From Candidatus Methylomirabilota bacterium (GTDB lineage Bacteria > Methylomirabilota > Methylomirabilia > Methylomirabilales > Methylomirabilaceae), in contig JAGWRQ010000023.1 of the NCBI GenBank assembly GCA_028869615.1, positions 1-16,824 of the forward strand: a DNA stretch of 16,824 nucleotides. Reading direction: 5' to 3'. How positions within the stretch are numbered: position 1 is the stretch's first letter; each line of letters begins with the position of its first letter. The notes under the pieces are model-generated. The model had not been told where the DNA came from, searched no databases, and saw only the letters and a list, made by a program, of their open reading frames with translations. Shown in pieces: positions 1-5,955 of the stretch. The position numbers and the translations under genes were made by a program.

Positions 1-97
1 ACCGTTCCCTCGCCAGATAAATCCGATCGATGTGACGTTGCCCGGCTCGAAGCGCCTCCAGCACAGCATGAGGTCCGACGAGTATCTGCTCCGTCAT
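1..97 (-). CDS. rlmB: 23S rRNA (guanosine-2'-O)-methyltransferase RlmB / TrmH family, N-terminal fragment
   Basis: Only the first 32 codons lie in the window; the gene runs off the left edge. The visible peptide begins MTEQILVGPHAVLEAL and continues to IDRIYLARER. This is the pattern of the small N-terminal substrate-binding domain of RlmB/TrmH-type SPOUT methyltransferases (G-x-x-A-V-x-E-A-L followed by an I-x-x-I/V-Y-L strand). RlmB methylates the ribose of G2251 in the peptidyl-transferase region of 23S rRNA. The ATG overlaps the TGA of cysS in an ATGA arrangement, so the two are almost certainly cotranscribed and translationally coupled. cysS followed by rlmB is also the order in Bacillus and mycobacteria, which supports RlmB over other TrmH paralogues. 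The catalytic SPOUT knot is outside the window, so the exact substrate is inferred. Confidence 0.82.
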   Translation of the reverse strand, partial: MTEQILVGPHAVLEALRAGQRHIDRIYLARER

Positions 98-1668
98 GGC
101 CTCTGTGTCTTCACGTGGGCGGCCTTCATGTGCCAGCGAATCCCATCGCCGGTATCGTCCACGACTACTCCGAGATCGGCTAACCAGGCACGAATGGCGT
201 CGGCGGTCGCCCAGTCCTTCTTGTCACGGCACTGAGCGCGATACTTCACGATGATCCTGATCTTGTCTTCTGGTAACGGTCGTCCGGACGCAGCCGTTGA
301 CTCGATAGCATCACGAGCTTCAAGATACTCCTTCTGCAACACCTCTGTTGTCCAGCCAACAGGACTGCTACGAGTGAAGCTGACCCACTTGCCCCTTACC
401 GCAACACCCTCGAACAAGCCGCCCAACACCGATCCCAACCTACGCAATGTCTTCCCCGCTAGGCCCAAGGCGTTAACGAGCGATTGCTCCGGTACATCAT
501 CAGCCTCTCTCAGGGCAATATTAATATCTCTGGCCAGGTTAAATAATGCGGCCAGCGCGCGCGGCGTATTCAAATCATCATCCATCGCATCCGTGAACTC
601 TTTCTCCGCCTCGTGAATCTGGTACAAAAGAGGCGGTGGATCAATGGGTGAATCGTCAGCCTTTGGGCTTCCGGTATCCGGGAAACGCTGCACCTCATCC
701 AGCACATTGCGGAATCGATCTTCGGCAGCCCCGGCACTGATCAGCGCGTCCTCCGAGAAATCTACAGGTGCCCGGTAGTGGGTTCCGAGCAGGAACAGCT
801 TAAATGCACAAGGGCTAATGCGTCCGAGAAGCTCCCGAACCGTCAGGATATTGCCGAGTGACTTCGACATCTTTTCGGCGCGGATATTGACGAATCCATT
901 ATGGATCCAGTAACGAGCGAACGGCTTGCCGGTAGCGCACTCCGACTGCGCAATCTCATTCTCGTGATGGGGAAAGATCAGATCGGCCCCCCCGCCGTGG
1001 ATGTCGAAGGTCTCACCGAGGTATTTCATCGACATGGCTGAGCATTCGATGTGCCAGCCTGGCCTGCCCGGGCCCCATGGGCTCTCCCACGCCGGCTCGC
1101 CCGGCCGCGATGCCTTCCACAAAGCAAAATCGAGGGGGTCTCGCTTCCGCGGATCCACCTCAACCCTCGCCCCTACCCGCAACTCGTCGAGACCTCGATG
1201 AGAAAGCTTTCCGTAGTCAGGCGAGCGCCTGACCTCGAAATAGACATCGCCATCGACGGCATACGCAACCCCCTTCACCATCAAGGCATGAATCAGTTCG
1301 ATCATCTCCCGGATATGCTGCGTAGCCCGAGGCTCCTCCGTCGGCGTTCTGAGCCCTAGAGCTCCCATATCCTGGCGATAGGCCTCGATCTGCTCCTCGA
1401 CCAATGATTCGCGCGACTGTCCCAGCTCCGCAGCCCGTTGAATAATCTTATCGTCCACGTCCGTATAATTACGAACGTAGCGGACCTTATACCCCTGGAA
1501 CTCCAGGTAGCGCCAGATGACGTCGAAGGTCAGAGCAGCGCGCGCGTGACCGATGTGGGCGCGATCGTAGACGGTCGGTCCGCAGGCGTACATTCGGACC
1601 TCGCCGGGCACCAACGGTTCAAACGCCTCTTTTTTTTGACGTAGGGTATTGTAGATGGCCAGCGCCAT
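94..1668 (-). CDS. cysS: Cysteinyl-tRNA synthetase
   Basis: Class I aminoacyl-tRNA synthetase that activates cysteine with ATP and charges tRNA-Cys in the cytoplasm; 524 residues. The signature HIGH is at residues 38-41 and KMSKS at 266-270. Zinc-ligand candidates are Cys29 (MYACGPTVYD) and the Cys, His and Glu of the WHIECS and HHENEIAQSE segments. A DALR-type helical domain follows, and the C-terminal tail carries the usual DWATADAIR helix. The protein is longer than the common 460-500 residues. About 45 residues (roughly 424-468, rich in W, S and T) lie between the DALR bundle and the final helix, where E. coli has about 20. The ATG chosen gives the usual N-terminus of the family; upstream there is only a weak GGGA ribosome site. 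An A8 run covers codons 11-13. It follows ispF after 17 bases and overlaps rlmB by four. Confidence 0.97.
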   Translation of the reverse strand: MALAIYNTLRQKKEAFEPLVPGEVRMYACGPTVYDRAHIGHARAALTFDVIWRYLEFQGYKVRYVRNYTDVDDKIIQRAAELGQSRESLVEEQIEAYRQDMGALGLRTPTEEPRATQHIREMIELIHALMVKGVAYAVDGDVYFEVRRSPDYGKLSHRGLDELRVGARVEVDPRKRDPLDFALWKASRPGEPAWESPWGPGRPGWHIECSAMSMKYLGETFDIHGGGADLIFPHHENEIAQSECATGKPFARYWIHNGFVNIRAEKMSKSLGNILTVRELLGRISPCAFKLFLLGTHYRAPVDFSEDALISAGAAEDRFRNVLDEVQRFPDTGSPKADDSPIDPPPLLYQIHEAEKEFTDAMDDDLNTPRALAALFNLARDINIALREADDVPEQSLVNALGLAGKTLRRLGSVLGGLFEGVAVRGKWVSFTRSSPVGWTTEVLQKEYLEARDAIESTAASGRPLPEDKIRIIVKYRAQCRDKKDWATADAIRAWLADLGVVVDDTGDGIRWHMKAAHVKTQRP

Positions 1669-1685
1669 ACGACTATCCCGTCATC

Positions 1686-2171
1686 CTACGGCGTCATCTG
1701 ATGGCGCTGCAGCGATGCAATGGCGAGACAGGCAATGCCCTGTCCTGCGCCGAGCGCGCCAACCCGATTCGCGGTCGTCGCCTTAACGCTCACCCCCTCG
1801 ATCGGAGTCCCGATGCTTTCTGCGAGGTTAGCCCGCATCTGCGAAATATACGACGCAAGCTTTGGGGCTTCTGCGATGATAGTCGCGTCGATGTGACTCA
1901 CCAGGTAGCCAAGAGCCTGCACGCGTTGGCAGGCCTTCTTGAGGAGCAGGAGACTCGACACATCCTTATATTGCGGATCGTCCGTCCCGAAGCAGGAACC
2001 GATATCGCCGGCGCACGCTGCGCCGAGTATGGCATCGATCACCGCATGAGCCAAGGCATCCGCATCCGAGTGGCCTTCAAGGCCTTTCTCAAACGGGATC
2101 TCCACCCCGCCCAGGACAAGGCGCCGACCGGGCACGAATGGGTGCGTATCGAATCCGATGCCGACTGTCAT
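1686..2171 (-). CDS. ispF: 2-C-methyl-D-erythritol 2,4-cyclodiphosphate synthase
   Basis: Fifth enzyme of the MEP isoprenoid pathway: it cyclises CDP-methylerythritol phosphate with release of CMP, acting as a homotrimer. At 161 residues it has normal family length. Zinc ligands Asp8, His10 and His42 are present (GFDTHPF and the AHAVID helix), as are His34 (GHSDAD) and Asp56 (GDIG). The C-terminal part departs from the usual pattern. Where most members read TT-x-E-x-L-G-F-x-G-R-G-E-G-I-A, this one reads TTANRVGALGAGQGIA, so the second-metal Glu135 is Asn and the conserved Arg142 and Glu144 are Ala and Gln. The loop after GDIG reads SCFGTDDP instead of the usual xxFPDTDP. Its ATG overlaps the ispD TGA (ATGA), so it is translated by coupling. 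Family assignment is firm; whether the changes alter metal or product binding is open. Confidence 0.95.
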   Translation of the reverse strand: MTVGIGFDTHPFVPGRRLVLGGVEIPFEKGLEGHSDADALAHAVIDAILGAACAGDIGSCFGTDDPQYKDVSSLLLLKKACQRVQALGYLVSHIDATIIAEAPKLASYISQMRANLAESIGTPIEGVSVKATTANRVGALGAGQGIACLAIASLQRHQMTP

Positions 2172-2860
2172 TGGACCGTCCGTCGCTTGAGGATCAGGTC
2201 GGCGATGGGCAGATCTTCTTCACTCGTAATTTTGAGGTTCTCATAACTCCCTCTCACAACCTTGACCATCCCCCCTATTCGCTCCACAAGCGCGGCATCG
2301 TCGGTGGCAATGATCCCGTGCTCCCGAACCGCCCGGTGCGCCTGCATCAGAAGTGCATAACGGAAGACCTGAGGGGTCTGGATCGACCAGAGCTGTCCCC
2401 TCTGCAACGTCTCTACCACTAAGCCGTCGGTGTCTACCCGCTTGATGGTATCGATGATAGGTACGGCCGCGACTGCCGCACCTACTTCTTTAGCAGCTTC
2501 TACGGTAGCCAGCACAACCTGACGCGAAACGAAAGGGCGAACGCCGTCGTGGATCAACACGAGATCCGTTTCCGCCTTCGCCCTCTGCAGCCCGTTATAG
2601 ACTGAATCTTGCCGTGTCTGTCCCCCTGGGATCACCTCCGTCTCCAGATTAACCCTGGCCAGCTTCAGCGCCTCTCGGCCTCTTGGCTCTTCTCCGGGAG
2701 GAACCACAACGATGATGGCGGCAAGCGCATCGGATGCCGCAAGCGCCCGCAACGTGTGGCTGAGTATCGGAAGACCGTTCAGCGCAATAAACTGTTTCTT
2801 AACCGCTCCTCCGAATCGAATCCCCGCCCCCGCTGCGGGAACAATGGCAGTCACATGCAT
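2168..2860 (-). CDS. ispD: 2-C-methyl-D-erythritol 4-phosphate cytidylyltransferase
   Basis: Third enzyme of the MEP pathway: it transfers CMP from CTP to methylerythritol 4-phosphate. 230 residues, normal length. The nucleotide-binding loop PAAGAGIRFG is at residues 8-17, with Arg15 and the KKQ at 21-23 in the places of the catalytic Arg20 and Lys27 of E. coli IspD. Later motifs GGQTRQDSV, HDGVRPF, QTPQVFR, TDDAALVE and ENLKIT complete the family pattern. The start ATG lies 12 bases after the stop of the PIN/TRAM gene, and I see no convincing Shine-Dalgarno, so expression probably depends on readthrough of ribosomes from that gene. It overlaps ispF by four bases. IspD-IspF adjacency is common, and in some bacteria the two are fused; here they are separate proteins. 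Confidence 0.97.
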   Translation of the reverse strand: MHVTAIVPAAGAGIRFGGAVKKQFIALNGLPILSHTLRALAASDALAAIIVVVPPGEEPRGREALKLARVNLETEVIPGGQTRQDSVYNGLQRAKAETDLVLIHDGVRPFVSRQVVLATVEAAKEVGAAVAAVPIIDTIKRVDTDGLVVETLQRGQLWSIQTPQVFRYALLMQAHRAVREHGIIATDDAALVERIGGMVKVVRGSYENLKITSEEDLPIADLILKRRTVQ

Positions 2861-2872
2861 AGGGATTGGGAG

Positions 2873-3895
2873 TTACGCGGCCTCAGCCTCTTCCTTCAGA
2901 CGTGAGAAGATCATGCGCCCGGCTGTCGTCGGCAACACCGTGGTGACGCGCACATCAACGGTCTGGCCGATATATCGACGGCCGCTATCGACCACCACCA
3001 TCGTGCCATCATCAAGGTAGGCAATGCCTTGGTTGTACTCCTTACCTTCTTTAAGGACGTAGACCTGCATTTCCTCACCGGGAAGAACAACAGATCTCAG
3101 CGCATTGGTTAACTCGTTGATATTCAACACCCCGATCCCGTGTAGGCCTGCCACCTTATTCAGGTTGAAATCGTTTGTTACAACCTTGGCATTAAGGGCC
3201 TTGGCCAGCGCCACCAATTTCGCATCCACCTCACGGATATCCGGGAAGTCCATATCGCTGATCTCGACATGCGCATCGACCTTCTTCTGTATTTTCTGCA
3301 GAATATCCAATCCTCGACGACCACGGTTTCGTTTCAATGGATCCGATGAATCGGCGACCTGCTGTAACTCCCGTAAGACAAACTGAGGAATGACAAGCGT
3401 CCCCTCGACAAACCCCGTCTCACAGATGTCAGCAATACGGCCATCAATGATCACCGAGGTATCAAGGATCTTGCAACTCTTGCCCCGAGGCTTTTCCCTG
3501 AACGCCCGAACCAGGTTCGACATGTTGAACCCTGGACTCTTCTCGATCGCAATCGCAGCCCCCAGGTACGCCGCTCCGATGGTGACAATGATCCGCATAG
3601 TCATAGCGATGTAATTAGGAATGAAGTTCAGAAAGCCGGAAATAGCGTTAAAGAAGAGTTCGGCCAAACCAAGACCCAAGACGAACCCGATGATTCCACT
3701 GACGATCACTTGTAAAGAGGCCTGATGAAACTTGCGCTGGAGGACCATCACAATCACGCCGCAGGAGGCCCCCAGCAGCAGGCCGGCCAAACTCAGCAGC
3801 CATTGGTAAGGACCTGCGCCGTTCTGAAAGGCCAGATAGAATCCGATGGCCGCCCCTCCAACAATCATCGGGAGACCAACGCGATAGCTGTTCAA
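2873..3895 (-). CDS. Membrane-anchored PIN/TRAM domain protein (YacL family)
   Basis: About 340 residues. Four hydrophobic segments (roughly 8-24, 31-51, 60-83 and 93-118) anchor a cytoplasmic PIN nuclease-like domain beginning KILDTSVIIDGRIAD. The acidic PIN residues appear intact: Asp145, Glu176 (LRELQQVADS), Asp224 and Asp242 (TNDFNLNKVA). A TRAM domain of about 65 residues follows (QVYVLKEGKEYNQGIAYL onward), a fold often used for RNA binding. The family is found widely as YacL of Bacillus; its cellular role is not settled, and an RNA-cleaving role is only an inference from the PIN domain. The frame is open from a GTG at 3904, but that GTG lies inside the AGGAGG ribosome site. The TTG at 3895, eight bases downstream, is the better start. 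It sits between carD and ispD, as yacL sits before ispD in Bacillus. Confidence 0.9.
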   Translation of the reverse strand: MNSYRVGLPMIVGGAAIGFYLAFQNGAGPYQWLLSLAGLLLGASCGVIVMVLQRKFHQASLQVIVSGIIGFVLGLGLAELFFNAISGFLNFIPNYIAMTMRIIVTIGAAYLGAAIAIEKSPGFNMSNLVRAFREKPRGKSCKILDTSVIIDGRIADICETGFVEGTLVIPQFVLRELQQVADSSDPLKRNRGRRGLDILQKIQKKVDAHVEISDMDFPDIREVDAKLVALAKALNAKVVTNDFNLNKVAGLHGIGVLNINELTNALRSVVLPGEEMQVYVLKEGKEYNQGIAYLDDGTMVVVDSGRRYIGQTVDVRVTTVLPTTAGRMIFSRLKEEAEAA

Positions 3896-3903
3896 ATCGA
3901 TCA

Positions 3904-3909
3904 CCTCCT
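3904..3909 (-). promoter_or_regulatory. Strong Shine-Dalgarno that sets the PIN/TRAM start
   Basis: AGGAGG followed by TGATC is a full complement to the 16S rRNA tail. It overlaps the GTG at 3904-3902, which therefore cannot be served by it. The in-frame TTG at 3895-3893 is eight bases downstream, the normal distance, so translation most likely starts there with the peptide MNSYRVGLP. Confidence 0.7.
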
Positions 3910-3941
3910 CTCATACGCTTCGATGACCTCACACATGGTCA

Positions 3942-4427
3942 TCATCTGTGATTACCCACCGCCTGTTCAACGAGCGCGCTTGCTCCCTCCTGGTCAATCC
4001 CGGAGGCATGCGAAATCTCGCTGACAATCAACCTCCGGACATTCTCCAGCATCGTCTTCTCGCCGAACGACAGGCTCCGCTCCTTCTGGAGCAGAACCAA
4101 CTTTCGCAGGACCAGAGCAACCTCAAAGGGCGATCCCGTTCTGATCCGCTCCAAGTTATCCTTAAACCTTCGATTCCAATTCGAACTGATTTCCAGGTCA
4201 TTCTTCCTTAAAATGGCAAGAATTCTTGGGATTTCTGACGGTTCAATGACCTCTCGAAGCCCAACCCGTTTCGCGTTCTTTGTAGGAACCAGAATAGTCA
4301 TGCCGTTGCCGATGATGCGAACCACATAGAAAGGCTCCAGCCCACCTGCAACCTCTTTTTTTTCGATGGCTTCAATCCACCCGACCCCGTGGGTGGGGTA
4401 CACGACTTTTGTCCCTGTGCGGTACAT
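3942..4427 (-). CDS. carD: CarD/CdnL-family RNA polymerase-binding transcription regulator
   Basis: 161 residues, the usual CdnL/CarD length. The N-terminal RNA-polymerase-interacting (Tudor-like) domain opens with GTKVVYPTHGVGWIEAIE at residues 5-22. The helical C-terminal DNA-binding domain contains SSNWNRRFKDNLERI, with Trp84 matching the conserved tryptophan that in mycobacterial CarD wedges into the upstream edge of the -10 bubble. Members stabilise open promoter complexes, especially at rRNA promoters. The gene lies between radA and the PIN/TRAM gene, in the place where Bacillus has disA; mycobacteria likewise have carD just before ispD-ispF-cysS. There is no Shine-Dalgarno before the ATG, and a promoter lies immediately upstream, which suggests a leaderless or nearly leaderless mRNA. 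An A8 run covers codons 22-24. Confidence 0.93.
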   Translation of the reverse strand: MYRTGTKVVYPTHGVGWIEAIEKKEVAGGLEPFYVVRIIGNGMTILVPTKNAKRVGLREVIEPSEIPRILAILRKNDLEISSNWNRRFKDNLERIRTGSPFEVALVLRKLVLLQKERSLSFGEKTMLENVRRLIVSEISHASGIDQEGASALVEQAVGNHR

Positions 4428-4432
4428 TATTA

Positions 4433-4468
4433 ATTATAAATTCTAGCAGGGATTCTCTGGTTAGTCAA
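4433..4468 (-). promoter_or_regulatory. Sigma70-type promoter for carD
   Basis: On the minus strand TTGACT (4468-4463) is followed after exactly 17 bases by TAGAAT (4445-4440), a near-consensus pair. A perfect TATAAT (4438-4433) overlaps downstream, only five bases before the carD ATG. The -35 box overlaps the last codon and stop of radA. A transcript from the TAGAAT box would have a leader of about six bases; one from TATAAT would begin at or next to the ATG. Confidence 0.65.
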
Positions 4469-5855
4469 ACGATTCTGTCGCCTGCCGTGTCTCCAGCCTC
4501 TCCGTCAACTCCTCCAGTGTGCGTAGCCCACTGACCCGTAAAGAGGAAAAGTCAGGCCGGCTCAGACCCAGGTTGTGCCGGGGCATCAGGCAATGGGACA
4601 ACCCCAGTCGGGCGGCCTCCTCGAGCCGTCGTTCGGCCATCGGCACGGCCCGCACCTCACCTGCCAGACCGATCTCGCCGAACACGCAAAGCCCAGGATC
4701 GAGCGGAAGGTTCCTGGCGCTTGAGAGGACTGCCGCGGCGATGCCCAGATCGGCAGCGGTCTCTCCCACCCTGACACCCCCCACAACGTTGACGTAGACA
4801 TCGCACGCACTGAGCGACAGGCCGAGACGCTTTTCCAGCACAGCCAACAGCAGGACGCCTCGATTGCTGTCCACTCCATTGAACACGCGTCTGGAGATCG
4901 GGGCGCTCGGCGCCGCCACCAACGCCTGCAGTTCCACAAGCAATGGCCGGCTCCCCTCCAGGGTCGGAATCACAACCGAGCCAGGCGCCCCGGATGGACG
5001 CTGCGAGAGAAACACCTCCGACGGATTTGCGAGCTCTTGCAGTCCGGACGCCGTCATTTCGAGCACACCGACCTCGGGAGTGGGACCGAAACGATTCTTC
5101 ACGGCTCGCAGCAGACGATGAATCTGATGCCCCTCCCCTTCCATGAACACGACGGCATCGACCAGGTGCTCCATCGCCTTCGGGCCCGCGATGGCCCCTT
5201 CCTTCGTGATATGGCCGATGACAACAGTACTGATCCCCTTCTCCTTCGCGCACGCCATCAGCCGAACGGCCGCTTCACGAACCTGGCTGAAACTGCCCGG
5301 GGGGGACTCCAGTTCTTCCGAGACAATAGTCTGGATAGAATCGATCACCAGGATGGTTGGTCGTATCTGGTCGGTCTGTTCCAGAATCACCTGGAGGGAG
5401 GTCTCGGCAAGGAGCAGGAGACGATCGGAGAGTGGGCCCAACCTGTTCGCCCTGGATCGAGTCTGCTGCAGCGATTCCTCTCCAGAGACGTACAGGACTA
5501 CCCCCTCCCTCTGCGCAATCTGCATTGACGCCTGAAGGAGCAGGGTCGACTTGCCGATCCCCGGATCACCGCTCAAAAGCACGAACGAGCCAGGAACAAT
5601 CCCATCCCCCAGCACCCGATCCAACTCCGTCAGACCGGTGCTCACCCGGCGGAGCGTCCTAATATCTACGGCGGTGATCGGTGTCGCAAGGGGTCGAGCC
5701 GAGGACGCCATGTCACTACGGCCGGGGTGCCGCCCGCTCGTGGCGCGCTCCTCCAGCAGGCTTGCCCACTCCCCACAATCCGGGCAGCGGCCCATCCAGC
5801 GAGCGGTCTGATAACCGCAGCTCTGACAGAGGTAATGGCTCTGACTTTTGGCCAT
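4461..5855 (-). CDS. radA: DNA repair/branch-migration protein RadA (Sms)
   Basis: 464 residues, full length. The N-terminal C4 zinc finger has Cys10, Cys13, Cys24 and Cys27 (LCQSCG and RCPDCGEW). The RecA-like ATPase core has Walker A GDPGIGKST at 96-104 (Lys102) and the RadA-specific KNRFG at 253-257. The C-terminal part is the Lon-protease-like domain (VNVVGGVRVGETAADLGIAAA). RadA is a DnaB-like hexameric helicase that extends recombination intermediates. A good GAGAGGAG ribosome site lies just before the ATG. It is separated from dnaB by about 100 bases filled mostly with a 7-bp repeat array, and its 3' end carries the -35 box of carD. radA upstream of the yacL-ispD-ispF block is a widely conserved order. 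Confidence 0.97.
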   Translation of the reverse strand: MAKSQSHYLCQSCGYQTARWMGRCPDCGEWASLLEERATSGRHPGRSDMASSARPLATPITAVDIRTLRRVSTGLTELDRVLGDGIVPGSFVLLSGDPGIGKSTLLLQASMQIAQREGVVLYVSGEESLQQTRSRANRLGPLSDRLLLLAETSLQVILEQTDQIRPTILVIDSIQTIVSEELESPPGSFSQVREAAVRLMACAKEKGISTVVIGHITKEGAIAGPKAMEHLVDAVVFMEGEGHQIHRLLRAVKNRFGPTPEVGVLEMTASGLQELANPSEVFLSQRPSGAPGSVVIPTLEGSRPLLVELQALVAAPSAPISRRVFNGVDSNRGVLLLAVLEKRLGLSLSACDVYVNVVGGVRVGETAADLGIAAAVLSSARNLPLDPGLCVFGEIGLAGEVRAVPMAERRLEEAARLGLSHCLMPRHNLGLSRPDFSSLRVSGLRTLEELTERLETRQATESFD

Positions 5856-5890
5856 CGCTCCTCTCTACCCGCGGTGGCACGCTGAAAACC

Positions 5891-5946
5891 GTTCGACGTT
5901 CAAGGTTCAAAGTTCAACATTGCACGTTGAACGTCAGACATTGAAC
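5891..5946. repeat. Eight-unit 7-bp repeat array (consensus GTTSAAC), inverted at its centre
   Basis: Between the dnaB stop and the radA start, successive 7-base units start at 5891, 5898, 5905, 5912, 5919, 5926, 5933 and 5940, in strict 7-bp register. The first four read GTTCGAC, GTTCAAG, GTTCAAA and GTTCAAC. The last four are of the reversed type: ATTGCAC, GTTGAAC, GTCAGAC and ATTGAAC. The array forms inverted repeats: GACGTTCAA (5895-5903) with TTGAACGTC (5927-5935), and GTTCAAC (5912-5918) with GTTGAAC (5926-5932). RNA across it could fold into alternative hairpins. It is not a CRISPR, and no long U tract follows, so it is not a clear terminator. Confidence 0.8.
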
Positions 5947-5955
5947 CGGGACCCG

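Noticed and set aside
1630..1637. A8 run in cysS (and another at 4356-4363 in carD), both followed by GAGG on the coding strand, as phase-variation tracts
   Set aside because: Both are in frame within normal Lys-Lys codons of core genes and are only eight bases long; slippage is possible, but nothing shows programmed use.
4657..5253. Long minus-strand frame of 198 codons inside radA
   Set aside because: It is an alternative frame of radA, rich in G, R and S, with no motif of its own.
5891..5946. CRISPR array or rho-independent terminator in the dnaB-radA gap
   Set aside because: Units are 7 bp with no spacers, and no G+C-rich stem with a U tract is present; better described as a heptamer repeat.
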